From CBDBKL01 sp965116215 (lineage in GTDB: Bacteria > Bdellovibrionota > Bdellovibrionia > Bdellovibrionales > JAKFYE01), in assembly GCA_965116215.1 (NCBI GenBank), contig OZ220494.1:1426001-1490000 (forward strand): a DNA stretch of 64,000 bases. The letters run 5' to 3'. This document shows positions 8,373-19,300 of the stretch, one piece after another. Every line of letters begins with the position of its first letter. Positions within the stretch are counted from its first letter, which is position 1. A model generated the notes under the pieces. That model made no database searches and was not told where the DNA came from. It saw only the letters and a program-made list of their open reading frames with translations. Made by a program: the position numbers and the translations under genes.

Positions 8373-8908
8373 TGGTATCTATAAAAAAATATGCAAAATG
8401 CTTGTTTGATGAAACACAGGGAAAAGAGACTTCCATTCTTGAAACGATGTCTTGTTTACTTGATGTCTTTAATAAGAAAGAGATTGTTTCATTTTTTGAT
8501 TCCCCACAATTATCAGAGAAGGAAAAAGAAAATATTTTAGATCAAGTATTTAAAGATCAGACTATTCCATCAGAGCTTTTTCATTTGATTAAGATATTGG
8601 CTTCACAATCGAGAATGGTTCTTTTTGAACCTATTTTTAAAGCCTTTCAATATTTAGTCGATGAAAAACAAGGTGTTATTCGTGGAACTCTCAAGGTCCC
8701 CTCTACTATTGATTCTCATCAGCATCATTCTATTGAACAAGCTATGGAGAAAAGAGTTCGGCAAAGGATTATTTTTGAACAGAAGGAAAGTTTAGATTTA
8801 GCAGGGGGGGTTGTTGCGGAGGTGGGTCACTTGACCTTTGATAATAGTTTAAAAACACAATTGCATCGATTAAAAGAAGAATTAAGTCGAGGAGTGGGAT
8901 CATTATGA
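8372..8908 (+). CDS. atpH: ATP synthase F1 subunit delta
   Basis: The 178-residue protein fits the OSCP/delta family in length and pattern: N-terminal helical bundle (KKYAKCLFDETQG), central FFDSPQLSEKEKENIL, and the C-terminal VDEKQGVIRGTLKVPS and SLDLAGGVVAEVG stretches. It links the b stalk to the top of the alpha/beta head. Its start overlaps the preceding stop (TAATG) and its stop overlaps the atpA start (ATGA). Confidence 0.93.
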   Translation: MVSIKKYAKCLFDETQGKETSILETMSCLLDVFNKKEIVSFFDSPQLSEKEKENILDQVFKDQTIPSELFHLIKILASQSRMVLFEPIFKAFQYLVDEKQGVIRGTLKVPSTIDSHQHHSIEQAMEKRVRQRIIFEQKESLDLAGGVVAEVGHLTFDNSLKTQLHRLKEELSRGVGSL

Positions 8909-10422
8909 CTATTAAGGCAGAAGAAATCACACAGGTTTTAAGAGCAAAGATTGCAAATTATAAAAAAACCCTAGAAGTCAGTGAAAGAGGAAGTGTTTTA
9001 TCTCTTGCTGATGGTGTGGCAAGGGTACATGGCTTAGACCAAGTGATGTCGGGGGAACTGGTGGAGTTTCCTGGGGATATTTATGGTATGGCTCTTAACC
9101 TTGAAGAAGGGTGTGTTGGCGTTGTTATTTTTGGTGATGACTCAGGTATCAAAGAGGGAGATACAGTTAAGAGAACCCAGCGTATTGTGGAAGTGCCTGT
9201 TGGAAAACCCCTGTTAGGACGAGTTGTAAATGCCCTTGGTCAAGCCATTGATGGACAAACAGCCACGCTGGGAGAGCAAACACGACGTGTGGAGCTTAAA
9301 GCTCCGGGAATTGTTTCTCGTCAATCTGTATTTGAACCTCTGCAAACGGGAATTAAAGCTATTGATGCATTAATTCCCATTGGTCGAGGACAAAGGGAAC
9401 TCATTATTGGGGATCGACAGACGGGAAAAACCGCTGTTGCTGTTGATACGATTATTAATCAAAAAGACTGTGATGTGAAATGTGTCTATGTGGCCATAGG
9501 ACAGAAACAATCGACAGTTGCTCAAGTTGTTGAGAAATTTCGCGAAACAGGAGCTTTGGAATATACAACAGTTGTTTCAGCCACTGCTTCTGACTCAGCT
9601 CCTCTTCAATTTTTAGCTGCCTATACAGGATGTACAATAGGAGAGTATTTTAGAGACAAGGGTCAACATGCTTTGATTGTTTATGATGATTTGACAAAAC
9701 AAGCACAGGCTTACAGACAATTGTCTCTTTTACTCAGACGACCTCCGGGAAGAGAGGCCTATCCTGGAGATGTCTTTTATCTTCATTCGAGATTGCTTGA
9801 ACGTGCGGCCAAAATACGATCAGAAGAAGGAGGTGGGTCTTTAACGGCCCTACCTATTATTGAAACACAGGCAGGGGATGTCTCAGCTTATATTCCAACA
9901 AATGTGATCTCCATTACAGATGGACAAATTTTTTTAGAGTCTTCTCTTTTTCATAGGGGTGTACGGCCAGCAGTGAATGTGGGGATCTCTGTTTCTCGTG
10001 TGGGAGGGGATGCGCAGATTAAGGCTATGAAATCTGTTGCTGGAACAATGAAGTTGGATCTGGCTCAATTTCGTGAGTTAGAAGCTTTTGCTGCCTTTGG
10101 GTCTGATTTAGATAAATCCACACAGGCTCAGTTAGCAAGAGGTGAAAGACTGGTTGAAACTTTAAAACAAGATCAATACTCCCCCCTTCCTGTGGAAATG
10201 CAGATTGTTATTATTTACTCAACGACGAATGGTTTTTTGGACTCTATACCAGTTTCAGAAGTGAAACGTTATGAGGCTGAACTGAAAGAATACTTATCCA
10301 ATAAACATTTGGTACTTTTGAATCAAATTCGGGATGAGCAGAAGATGACAGATGAAATTAAAAAGAAGTTGAATTCTGTATTGAAAGAATTTTCAGCTAT
10401 TTTTCAAGTACAGGTGGGGTAA
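8905..10422 (+). CDS. atpA: ATP synthase F1 subunit alpha
   Basis: Full-length 505-aa alpha subunit. The non-catalytic nucleotide site has Walker A GDRQTGKTAVAVD (about residues 170-182) and ALIVYDDLTKQAQAYR. The family signature PAVNVGISVSRVGGDAQ is near residue 350. It forms the alternating hexamer with beta. Strong neighbours on both sides leave no doubt. Confidence 0.98.
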   Translation: MTIKAEEITQVLRAKIANYKKTLEVSERGSVLSLADGVARVHGLDQVMSGELVEFPGDIYGMALNLEEGCVGVVIFGDDSGIKEGDTVKRTQRIVEVPVGKPLLGRVVNALGQAIDGQTATLGEQTRRVELKAPGIVSRQSVFEPLQTGIKAIDALIPIGRGQRELIIGDRQTGKTAVAVDTIINQKDCDVKCVYVAIGQKQSTVAQVVEKFRETGALEYTTVVSATASDSAPLQFLAAYTGCTIGEYFRDKGQHALIVYDDLTKQAQAYRQLSLLLRRPPGREAYPGDVFYLHSRLLERAAKIRSEEGGGSLTALPIIETQAGDVSAYIPTNVISITDGQIFLESSLFHRGVRPAVNVGISVSRVGGDAQIKAMKSVAGTMKLDLAQFRELEAFAAFGSDLDKSTQAQLARGERLVETLKQDQYSPLPVEMQIVIIYSTTNGFLDSIPVSEVKRYEAELKEYLSNKHLVLLNQIRDEQKMTDEIKKKLNSVLKEFSAIFQVQVG

Positions 10423-10428
10423 AAGTCA

Positions 10429-11301
10429 GTGGCCAATACAAAGGATATCAGAACCCAGATTAATAGCACAAAAAAAACCCAACAGACCACACGTGCTATG
10501 AAAGTTGTATCTGCGGCGAAACTCAAGAGGGCTCAACAGAATATTGTTAATGCCAGACCTTATGCCCATTCACTTGGATCTGTTATCAAAAAAATAGCTA
10601 TGGCTAAAAATATTTATCATCCACTTTTAGAAGATTCGGTGAAAGATGATGCAAAAATACTTCTTGTTGTTGTGACGAGTGATCGTGGTCTCTGTGGGGC
10701 TTTTAATGCCAATATTATTCGATATACAGATGAAGTTATTTCTAAATTCCAAAGGGAAGAGAAAAAATTTGATCTCGGCTTTATTGGAAAGAAGGGGGCA
10801 AGTCATTTTAAAAAACATGGGGAAGAGGGAGTTATTCATATTTTAAATCTTTCCCGGACAGTTGATTATAAGTTAGCGGCAGAAGTTGCCGAGAATCTTT
10901 TGAATAAGTTTTTAAGTGGTCTGTATTCGGAGATACGACTTATTTATAATGAATTTAAATCAACAATGACTCAAGAGGTTGTGGATGAGCGAATTCTTCC
11001 CCTCACTGCAAGTGAAGATGTTGAAAATAATGAAATGTATAATGAATTTATTTTCGAACCAGCAGCGAGTGAAATTATAGAAGAGTTGTTGAAGAAACAC
11101 TTTGCTGTGCAGATCTATCGTGTTTTTCAGGAAAGTGTAGCATCAGAACATGGGGCTCGGATGAGTGCTATGGAAAATGCAACACGTAACGCAGGTGAAA
11201 GAATAGATATGTTGACGTTAACGTACAACAAAGTACGACAGGCCTCCATTACAACTGAGTTGATTGAAATTACAAGTGGTGCAGAGGCATTAAAGGGATA
11301 A
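10429..11301 (+). CDS. atpG: ATP synthase F1 subunit gamma
   Basis: Central rotor shaft of 290 aa. The N-terminal helix DIRTQINSTKKTQQTTRAMKVVSAAKLKRAQ and C-terminal helix ASEHGARMSAMENATRNAGE are both diagnostic. SDRGLCGAFNANI marks the Rossmann-like domain. It uses a GTG start at 10429, six bases after the atpA stop. Confidence 0.97.
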   Translation: MANTKDIRTQINSTKKTQQTTRAMKVVSAAKLKRAQQNIVNARPYAHSLGSVIKKIAMAKNIYHPLLEDSVKDDAKILLVVVTSDRGLCGAFNANIIRYTDEVISKFQREEKKFDLGFIGKKGASHFKKHGEEGVIHILNLSRTVDYKLAAEVAENLLNKFLSGLYSEIRLIYNEFKSTMTQEVVDERILPLTASEDVENNEMYNEFIFEPAASEIIEELLKKHFAVQIYRVFQESVASEHGARMSAMENATRNAGERIDMLTLTYNKVRQASITTELIEITSGAEALKG

Positions 11302-11314
11302 GGAGTCAGAGACA

Positions 11315-12715
11315 ATGGAGCAAGGAAGAATTAAACAAATTTTTGGAGGTGTTGTCGATGTGGAATTTCCGAATGGGAATCTACCACCTATCTATAATGC
11401 TTTGCAGACATCAAATCCTGAAATCAGTGAAGAGAAATGGAACTTAACTTTAGAAGTGGCTCAACATTTGGGTGAAAATACAGTTCGCACTATTGCTATG
11501 GACTCTGTTGAAGGTTTAGTGCGAGGGTCAGTTGTTAGAGACAGTGGGAAACCTATTGTGACTCCTGTGGGAAAAGAAGTTTTGGGACGTATTGTGAATG
11601 TTACGGGAGATCCCATTGATGAAGCTGGAACTATCGATGTCAAAGAACAATGGTCCATTCATAGACAACCACCTCGTTTTGAAGATCAAACAGTGTCCGC
11701 TGAGATGTTAGTAACGGGCATTAAAGTTGTGGATCTTTTAGCTCCATATGCAAAAGGGGGTAAGATTGGGTTGTTTGGTGGGGCAGGTGTTGGAAAGACT
11801 GTTTTAATTCAAGAATTAATTCGAAATATTGCGACTGAACATGGAGGATATTCCGTTTTTGCTGGAGTGGGTGAGCGCACACGAGAGGGAAATGATCTTT
11901 GGCAAGAGATGAAAGAGTCAGGTGTGATTGATAAAACAGCATTGTGTTTTGGTCAGATGAATGAACCTCCAGGGGCTCGTGCACGTGTGGCTTTAACAGG
12001 ATTGACTATTGCTGAGTATTTTCGGGACAGGGAAAATCAGGATGTTCTTTTATTTATAGATAATATTTTTCGTTTCACACAAGCTGGTGCAGAAGTGTCT
12101 GCGCTTTTAGGGCGTATTCCTTCCGCAGTTGGATACCAGCCAACACTTGGCACTGAGATGGGCACATTGCAAGAGAGAATCACTTCTACAAAATCAGGTT
12201 CAATCACTTCTGTTCAGGCTGTGTATGTACCGGCAGATGACTATACAGATCCGGCTCCGGCGACAACATTTACTCACCTTGATGCAACAACAAATCTCAG
12301 TCGTCAAATTGCCTCTTTAGGAATTTATCCTGCTGTGGACCCTCTGGCATCCACATCGAGAATTTTAGAACCAGGAGTTGTGGGCCAGGAACATTATGAT
12401 ACCGCAAGAAGTGTTCAAGCTCTTTTACAAAGGTATAAGGAACTTCAAGATATTATTGCTATCTTAGGAATGGATGAGTTGTCTGAACAAGATAAAATGG
12501 TTGTCTCAAGGGCCCGTAAGGTTCAAAGATTTATGAGTCAGCCTTTCTTTGTTGCCGAAGCCTTTACTGGTTTATCGGGAAAATATGTAGATATTAAGGA
12601 TACAGTTCGTGGATTTAAGGAAATTTTAGAAGGGCGGCATGATGATTTATCTGAGCAGGCCTTTTTTCTTGTTGGAACGGTTGAAGACGCTATTGAAAAG
12701 AATAAGAAGTTGTAA
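11315..12715 (+). CDS. atpD: ATP synthase F1 subunit beta
   Basis: Catalytic 466-aa subunit with Walker A GGAGVGKTVLIQELI, the GERTREGNDLW loop, LLFIDNIFRFTQAG and the ATP-synthase alpha/beta signature PAVDPLASTSR. The DELSEQD stretch corresponds to the DELSEED lever that contacts gamma. It starts 13 bases after atpG and ends two bases before atpC. Confidence 0.98.
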   Translation: MEQGRIKQIFGGVVDVEFPNGNLPPIYNALQTSNPEISEEKWNLTLEVAQHLGENTVRTIAMDSVEGLVRGSVVRDSGKPIVTPVGKEVLGRIVNVTGDPIDEAGTIDVKEQWSIHRQPPRFEDQTVSAEMLVTGIKVVDLLAPYAKGGKIGLFGGAGVGKTVLIQELIRNIATEHGGYSVFAGVGERTREGNDLWQEMKESGVIDKTALCFGQMNEPPGARARVALTGLTIAEYFRDRENQDVLLFIDNIFRFTQAGAEVSALLGRIPSAVGYQPTLGTEMGTLQERITSTKSGSITSVQAVYVPADDYTDPAPATTFTHLDATTNLSRQIASLGIYPAVDPLASTSRILEPGVVGQEHYDTARSVQALLQRYKELQDIIAILGMDELSEQDKMVVSRARKVQRFMSQPFFVAEAFTGLSGKYVDIKDTVRGFKEILEGRHDDLSEQAFFLVGTVEDAIEKNKKL

Positions 12716-12717
12716 TT

Positions 12718-13122
12718 ATGTTGAAGCTCACTCTTGTCACCCCAGAAAAAATTATCGTTGTCGACAATAAGGTGTCAGAGGTTGTGGTCCCTGCTTATGC
12801 CGGAGAACTAGGTCTATTGGAGGGACATGCACCCTTGGTGACCACACTGGACTCAGGCGTTTTGAGTTATACAGAACAGAATGGGGCTATAGAGAGGATT
12901 GTTGTGGGAGGTGGGTATTGTGAAGTTTACGATAACCATGTGAAGGTTCTTGCAGAAAAGGCTGAAACAAGAGAAGACATTGATTTAGAAAAAGCCAAGG
13001 TCTTGGTTCATGAACTGAAAAAAGCTCTCAGTGATGTGTCGACTGAGGGTTATGATGCTGAAAAACTTATTCTTCAGTTAAAGTATGCAGAGGCTCAAGT
13101 CTCTCTATTATCAAATAGTTGA
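12718..13122 (+). CDS. atpC: ATP synthase F1 subunit epsilon
   Basis: The 134-residue protein has the beta-sandwich N-domain (LVTPEKIIVVDNKVSEVVVPAYAGELGLLEGHAPLVT) and a short helical C-domain. It binds the gamma shaft and can inhibit hydrolysis. It is the last gene of the atp operon; a and c subunits are not in the window, so F0 genes are split into two loci. Confidence 0.95.
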   Translation: MLKLTLVTPEKIIVVDNKVSEVVVPAYAGELGLLEGHAPLVTTLDSGVLSYTEQNGAIERIVVGGGYCEVYDNHVKVLAEKAETREDIDLEKAKVLVHELKKALSDVSTEGYDAEKLILQLKYAEAQVSLLSNS

Positions 13123-13492
13123 CAATCAGTGATAGGCTTTTCCCATAGTACAAAAAAGATTTTTTCTTTTAGATTCAATGGATCTAGTTTGTTATTTATG
13201 ATTTTTTACTTTGTGTGAATGTTATGATTGGTGACTTTTTTGTTTGTTGTTATTGCAAACCTAAGAGTTACGGATGACATCTACTTTTTCACAACAGTCA
13301 GTATCAGACCCTGTCTAAACTTAATCCTTATAAACACTAAGAGATTTTGCCGTATGTTAATGACCAAGGGAGTTCGATGGTCATAGGGCCTCATTTAATC
13401 CTTTTTATTTTATCTTTAAAGGAAGGTGTAGAGGTGATCCCTATGAATACACAGTCTTAGCTAAAAATTGATATATGAAAAAAGGAGGATGT
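13123..13492. other. Convergent intergenic region between atpC and the lipoprotein gene
   Basis: No gene is visible in these 370 bases. A 7-bp inverted repeat (ATGACCA at 13360-13366, TGGTCAT at 13378-13384) could form a hairpin, but there is no T-run after it on either strand. A TTGACA overlaps the atpC stop codon without a good -10 partner. Confidence 0.4.
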
Positions 13493-15274
13493 TTATTCTT
13501 CCCACCCTCCATAGTCGTATTCGTCATCGTTTGATTTATTTCTATTGTAAGACACCCTAATGAATCTTTGCCTATATTGAGGGGGCCGACGACCTGGTGG
13601 ATAGGCGTATCCGGGCGGCGGAGCATATCTTCCATTGGGCGGTGGGTAGCCGTATCTGTATCTGTTTTGTGGTGGCGGCGGAGGAGCATACCTTCCATTG
13701 GGTGGTGGATAGCTGTATCTGTTTTGTGGTGGCGGCGGAGGCGGAGCATATCTTCCATTGGGCGGTGGGTAGCCGTATCTGTTTTGTGGTGGCGGCGGAG
13801 GAGCATACCTTCCATTGGGTGGTGGATAGCTGTATCTGTTTTGTGGTGGTGGCGGAGGCGGAGCATATCTTCCATTGGGTGGTGGAGAACCGTTTCCATT
13901 TTGTGGTGGCGGAGGCGGGGCATATCTTCCATTATTATTTGGTGGTGGGTAGCCGTATCCGTTCTGTGGTGGAGGTGGGTCACCCGGTCTATATTGTCCG
14001 TTGTTATTGCCGGGATATGTTTCGCGTTTTTTGTTTTTATATCTTTTTTTCCCTTTATTCCTGCGTTGGTTTTTTTGACGGGGAGAGTAGTGCTGTCCAT
14101 AGGGGTCTTTATTGTTTCCATAATAATCATTATTCTTTTTCTTGCGACGAATGTTCAAAAGTTCACGCAAGAAAGACAAAGCAAAAGTCAACTGTTGGAT
14201 GGCGACGACCTTTTTTGCGACCTTACTAAAACGTTTACCATAATCGGCAGAGATATATAAAGTTTTAACAACGTTAAATATTCGGCTTATGAGCTTTGGT
14301 TGTTGTTCATATGTAGAGGTGTAGGCTTGATTCAATTGGATAGCTTCATTCATATATCCATTGGCACGATTAATTTCAGAGGCACTTAAGTGATCTAGAT
14401 CAACTTCCCATTTATTTTGTAGAAAGGATTGAAAGAGTTCTCCTCTGTCTTTTTGTCTTAAGTTCATCAGTTTATCCAGAGATGTTGCTAATAGCATATT
14501 GTAACGTGCTTCTAATAAGTATTTAGCCACCTCTTTATAGAAAAGAACTTTCTTGATATAAGGAGGGGGTTCTAGATACTGCTCTTGTCTATGTACCAAC
14601 AAAGCATTTGTGATAAGACTCAGTGGGGATTGAGGAATAAACTCTCTTCCCGGCCTAAGAGAGGCAGTGATTTGTTCTGGATTGATTTGATCTGCTGTAA
14701 GGGCCATAGCTAGCGCACTTAAGTGTGAAGGGTTTTTACTAAAAGGATTGATTTTAGGAAAGCTTTTATAATTCTTTCTGTTCGCTGTCACAAAGCCACG
14801 AAAGACGAGAAGGTATTCTTCTATACCCTCTGCAAGAAGTTGATCTCTTTTTGTAATAAAAGATTGAGATCTAGAATAATCGTTAGTTGCAGTCGGAGGA
14901 GAAGGGGGGCCTTGGGGGTGAACACTTTCCCCGCTTGTTGCTGGAGAAGAAGGAGGACCTTGAGGATAAACACCCTCCATAGAATTTTGTAAAAGTTGAA
15001 ACTCTAATGATTTTGTGAAAATGGCGGCAGAGCGGATTCTATGTTCAAAAGAAATATTTTTACTTTGTAAGACTCTCAGGTTGTCTGTACGGACTTGTTC
15101 AGATACGGCCTGTCTCTGTTGGCGTTGTATGATAGAAGTTGTTTCAGACATGCCACCTGTTAAAGACTTCAGTTGTTCTGTATTGTTTCGCATATCATCT
15201 GCTAGCTGGCAGGATATAAGAAAAAAACTAAAAATGGACAAGGTTAAGAAACATCTTTGCTTTTGTGGAAACAT
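13493..15274 (-). CDS. Putative lipoprotein with C-terminal proline/tyrosine-rich repeats
   Basis: The 593-residue protein starts with a lipoprotein signal ending in LISC (Cys22), so it is probably anchored in the outer or inner membrane. Residues about 30-380 are a helical domain I do not recognise. A basic linker rich in K/R/N follows, then about 150 residues of imperfect 19-20-residue repeats of the form NGRYAPPPPPQNRYGYPPP, and an acidic end (YDYGGWEE). The repeats resemble those of surface or cell-wall-binding proteins, but no function can be assigned. The gene is convergent with atpC and divergent from the outer-membrane gene at 15639. Confidence 0.8.
   Translation of the reverse strand: MFPQKQRCFLTLSIFSFFLISCQLADDMRNNTEQLKSLTGGMSETTSIIQRQQRQAVSEQVRTDNLRVLQSKNISFEHRIRSAAIFTKSLEFQLLQNSMEGVYPQGPPSSPATSGESVHPQGPPSPPTATNDYSRSQSFITKRDQLLAEGIEEYLLVFRGFVTANRKNYKSFPKINPFSKNPSHLSALAMALTADQINPEQITASLRPGREFIPQSPLSLITNALLVHRQEQYLEPPPYIKKVLFYKEVAKYLLEARYNMLLATSLDKLMNLRQKDRGELFQSFLQNKWEVDLDHLSASEINRANGYMNEAIQLNQAYTSTYEQQPKLISRIFNVVKTLYISADYGKRFSKVAKKVVAIQQLTFALSFLRELLNIRRKKKNNDYYGNNKDPYGQHYSPRQKNQRRNKGKKRYKNKKRETYPGNNNGQYRPGDPPPPQNGYGYPPPNNNGRYAPPPPPQNGNGSPPPNGRYAPPPPPPQNRYSYPPPNGRYAPPPPPQNRYGYPPPNGRYAPPPPPPQNRYSYPPPNGRYAPPPPPQNRYRYGYPPPNGRYAPPPGYAYPPGRRPPQYRQRFIRVSYNRNKSNDDEYDYGGWEE
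13600..13990 (-). repeat. In-gene tandem repeat coding for the PPP/NGRY motif
   Basis: Units of about 57-60 bases (GGTGGATAGCTGTATCTGTT and GGTGGGTAGCCGTATCTGTT variants) alternate, giving a higher-order period of about 118-120 bases. Near-identical copies suggest recent expansion. The frame is kept, so copy number probably changes protein length. Confidence 0.85.
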
Positions 15275-15638
15275 AGTATCCCCCGAGCTGAAAAGTAAAC
15301 ATTATGGTAGTTACAAAATTCCTTCGACAGAAATTATAAAAACCTAAATTAAAAACACCTTTTATTTTAATGGCTTTTAGAAAATTTAACGGTGGGTTGT
15401 ATTTATATTCTGTAAATAAGGCCAGTTTTTATTTTTGAAAGTGGAAAAAAGTCGAGGGATTGCTTTTTAAATCTAAACATAAAGGACTTTTGATTATTTA
15501 AAGATAACATTTTACTACAAACGTCTAATTATTCTTTTATGTATGGAAAGGTTTATGACCTAGGTATGGCGTCAATATAAAATTTTCAAAGAAATGAGAA
15601 CATTTTAAAGATAGAATGAATGAATAGAGGGAACTCCT
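15275..15638. other. Divergent promoter region, AT-rich
   Basis: This 364-base gap separates two genes transcribed away from each other, so both promoters should lie here. I cannot name a convincing -35/-10 pair. No open frame of coding character or strong hairpin is seen. Confidence 0.4.
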
Positions 15639-16394
15639 GTGCGCACCTATGTTCTGATTTTTTTTCTTATGACAATTTTTCCATATGTTTTGTTTTCACA
15701 AGAAACAACTGGGGAAAGTCCAAGCTATTTAGATAATGTAGAAATTGAAGAGGACCCCAACACAAGCATTCAAAAGTCCTGTGAATGTAACTATACTTAT
15801 TTTTCTGGATATGGAAAAAGAAGGGGTTCTTGGGGTTATACATTGGGATTTGCATATAGTGCTTATCAGCCGGTGGATTATCAACCAGATTTTGTAACAG
15901 ACAAAAAATTGGAAGAGGTCTATGGATCTCCAGAAATTCCTCATATAGAAATCAGCTTTGGAATAAAAAAGAATATGTCGGTTGGTTCTTTCGGGATGGA
16001 GATATCTGGAGGATTTTATCGTAATACCGCTGGTTCAGATATGTCTTTGAATTTAATTCCTGTCAGAGCCGGATTGACTCTAGCATTTGATAAACTCTTT
16101 TCTGAACCACTCTTTGTACCCTATGCCAGTGGAGGGGGATATTCTGTTATTTATCAAGAAAAAAACTCTGGCCAATCTGTAAAGGGGACGAGCAAGTTTG
16201 GTCTCTATGGCGTAGCCGGTCTGTTGATTCAGTTGGACTGGATAGATCCGAGCACGGCAGTGGAAGCTTTTGTGGAAAATGGTATGGTAGCATCCTATGC
16301 TTTTGCTGAAGCTCGATATATGAATTTTGTAGATGAGAAGGCTGACTTCTCTGCTCCTATTCAATGGGCTGCGGGGATGAAAATAGAATTTTAA
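15639..16394 (+). CDS. Putative exported outer-membrane beta-barrel-like protein
   Basis: The 251-residue protein has a signal peptide (VLIFFLMTIFPYVLFSQ). A mature part follows with alternating aromatic/polar strands and glycine-rich turns (GKRRGSWGYTLGFAYSAY, ISFGIKKNMSVGSFGMEISGGFY, GLYGVAGLLIQLDW), ending in F (MKIEF), as outer-membrane barrels often do. Two cysteines (CECNY) sit near the mature N-terminus. The GTG start at 15639 has AGAGGGA about 10 bases upstream. The function is not recognised. Its stop overlaps the mfd stop from the other strand. Confidence 0.7.
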   Translation: MRTYVLIFFLMTIFPYVLFSQETTGESPSYLDNVEIEEDPNTSIQKSCECNYTYFSGYGKRRGSWGYTLGFAYSAYQPVDYQPDFVTDKKLEEVYGSPEIPHIEISFGIKKNMSVGSFGMEISGGFYRNTAGSDMSLNLIPVRAGLTLAFDKLFSEPLFVPYASGGGYSVIYQEKNSGQSVKGTSKFGLYGVAGLLIQLDWIDPSTAVEAFVENGMVASYAFAEARYMNFVDEKADFSAPIQWAAGMKIEF

Positions 16395-19300
16395 ATACGC
16401 ATGAGGATGTTGAGTTCCTCATAGATGTTAGACCATACAACGTGTTTGATAAAGATATGCATTCTATCGTCAGGAGTGATTTTGTATTTTGTGGGATTTT
16501 GAGATGTCAACGAAATGATTTTTTCGTTAGAAAGAGGAGTGTCTTTTGTAAATTTTAATGAGATTTTATTCTTGCCTGAACTGATGTCTTGAATAAATAA
16601 ATCTTTGCAAAGCTTTCTCACCAGCATGAGCCCCAGTAGATTAAGTGTCACATCAGGAAGGGGTCCAAACTGATCTCTCAACTCGTCCTCAATAACATCT
16701 ATTTCATCTGTTGATTTAATATTAGAAAGTTTTTTATAGAAATATAATCGTGTTCGAATATCATGGATATATTTATCTGGAATCAATGCCGGAATGCGAA
16801 TGTTAATCTCTGGTTCTATCTCTTTAGTTGTTGTTTTATCTTTACGTAACTCATGTAATGTCTCTTCTAGAAGTGTGGCGTAGAGTTCATATCCCACGGC
16901 ATTCATATGACCAGATTGTGCTTCACCTAAAATATTTCCAGATCCACGCAGCTCTAAGTCATGTTGAGCTATAGAGAATCCACTGCCCAGCTCAGAGTTT
17001 TCCTGTAGAATTCTCAGTCTTTCCTGAGCATGAGTATCGATAATTTTATTATTTGGAATGATAAGATAACAGTGTCCTCGCTCAGAACTTCTTCCAATAC
17101 GACCACGCAATTGATAGATTTGAGATAGTCCGAATAAATGTGCGTTATTTATAATCATTGTATTGGCTTTTGGGATATCCATTCCACTTTCAATAATGGT
17201 TGTGCAAAGGAGAACATCAAATTTATGATTGAAGAAATCTAAAATGTTTTTTTCAAGATTTCTATCTGTTATTTGACCATGGCCAATACGAATACGAAGG
17301 GAGGGTAAAAGATTTTTTAATTCTTCATAGACCTGTTGAATGGATTGAACTCTATTATGGACATAATAAATTTGTCCTCCTCTTTGTAGCTCCATCTCAA
17401 TAGCCTTTTTAATGGTTTGTTTTTCATAAACAGAAACATATGTGCGTATAGGCAAGCGATTTCTAGGAGGTGTTCTGATTAAACTTAAATCTCGAACACC
17501 CATCAGGCTCATATTAAGCGTTCTGGGAATAGGGGTGGCAGAAAGAGACAGGCAGTCTAAATTGAGCTTCAGTTTTTTTATCTTTTCTTTATGAGACACT
17601 CCAAATCGATGTTCTTCATCAATTATTAGAAGTCCAAGGCGGTAAAACTCTACATCAGAACTGAGCAAACGGTGAGTTCCAATCACAATATCAGCATGAC
17701 CTTCCTTTATTTTTTCTAAAGTTATTTTTATTTCTTTTTTAGTTGAAAATCGGCTGAGCGACTCAATGGTCACAGGCATCTGTTGAAATCTATCTTTAAA
17801 AGTTTTGAGATGTTGAAGAGTAAGAACTGTTGTGGGTGTAAGAACACAAACTTGCTTTTTTGCTTGAATAACTCTGAAAACTGTACGAAGAGCGACTTCC
17901 GTTTTACCAAAACCAACATCACCGCAGATAAGTCGATCCATGGGAGTCGATGATTCCAGATCTTTGTTGATATCATTGATGGTTTTTATCTGATCTTCTG
18001 TTTCTTCATATGGAAATTGTGATTCAAACTTTTGATAAAGTAAATTGGATAGAGGAAAGGGTGGTCGATATGAGGATTTTCTTTTAGCATAGAGTTGTAA
18101 GAGTTCATTTGCAATATCTCTAAGGTGATTTTTAACTTTGATTTTTGTTTTTTCCCAAGTATTAGAACCCAGTTTGTCGAGAGTTGCTAATCCTGTATAT
18201 TTTTGAATTTGTGAAGCTCTATAGATAGGCACATATAATTTATCTCCATCTTTATATTCAAGTTGAATGAACTCAGTATCTGCTCCACCAATTTTCATTG
18301 GTTTAAGACCAAGAAATTTAGCGACACCATGATCTATATGTACAACAAGGTTATTTTCTTTCAGTTCTTGAAACTGATGTATGAAGTCTTGGGTTTGAGA
18401 AGAAAAAGATTTTTGTTTTTTTACCCTTAGATTAGAACTCTTTAGGTTAAGCAGTTCATGGTCCGCTATAAAAATCAGATCTTCATTATCAAGTACAATT
18501 CCTTGTTTCAGGGGACGAGGGATGATATGAATAAATGTTGTCTGTTCTTTTTGTTTACTAATCCATGTGTTCCAAGAATAATCTGTGACGATCTCGGATT
18601 TGATGTTGTTATCATCTAGCAATATCTGTAATCGCCGAGCCTGCATTTGTGTTTTTGCTGATAAAAAACAAACTTTTCCTTGCTTTTTTTGATGAAGAAT
18701 CCAGCTTAAGGATGATTTTAGGTTTTCTTGTGCGTGTCTTTTTAATTCATTTAATTTAGAGGTCTTATAATACAAAGGGTTTTTAAATGAGTCATGGTGA
18801 ATAGGTGAAAAAAGAATTTTTAAGTGATGGTTTGTAAAAATGGATGTGGCGTCTTTTAAAAAAAGTGTTGATGGTGGAGGAAGGGCTCTTGAAGAGAGGT
18901 CAAACTCTGTTTGGAGCTCTGATAGATGAGATGCATGTTTTTTTTTAATTTCTATAATATTGCAGTACCAAATCCAAGAAGAAGACTTTATATACTGAAA
19001 AGCTGTCTGAGGGTTTTTATAAAAAAGAGGCGTTAAATATTCAATGCCTTGAAAAAAGGAACCTCGAGCAAGCTGTGTTTGGATCTGATGTGTTTCATTG
19101 GTCTTTTCTTTAATGCAATCTGCGAAGAGTTTAGGAATATATTCTCTTTCTTCTTCTGTGTAGATGGTCTCTGAGGCTGGAGAGAGAAAAGCTGTTTTTA
19201 ATTGTTTTAGAGATTTTTGGTGAACGGGGTCAAACGTACGAATAGATTCAATGCGATGACCAAAAAGTTCTAATCGTAAAGGACTGTCATGATAGGGAGA

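Noticed and set aside
13119..13150. Promoter after atpC based on a TTGACA
   Set aside because: No acceptable -10 within 16-18 bases and no gene downstream on that strand.
13441..14260. Long open frames on both strands across the repeat part of the lipoprotein gene
   Set aside because: They are shadows created by the periodic GC-rich repeat; only the minus-strand frame from 15274 has a signal peptide and continues into a non-repetitive domain.
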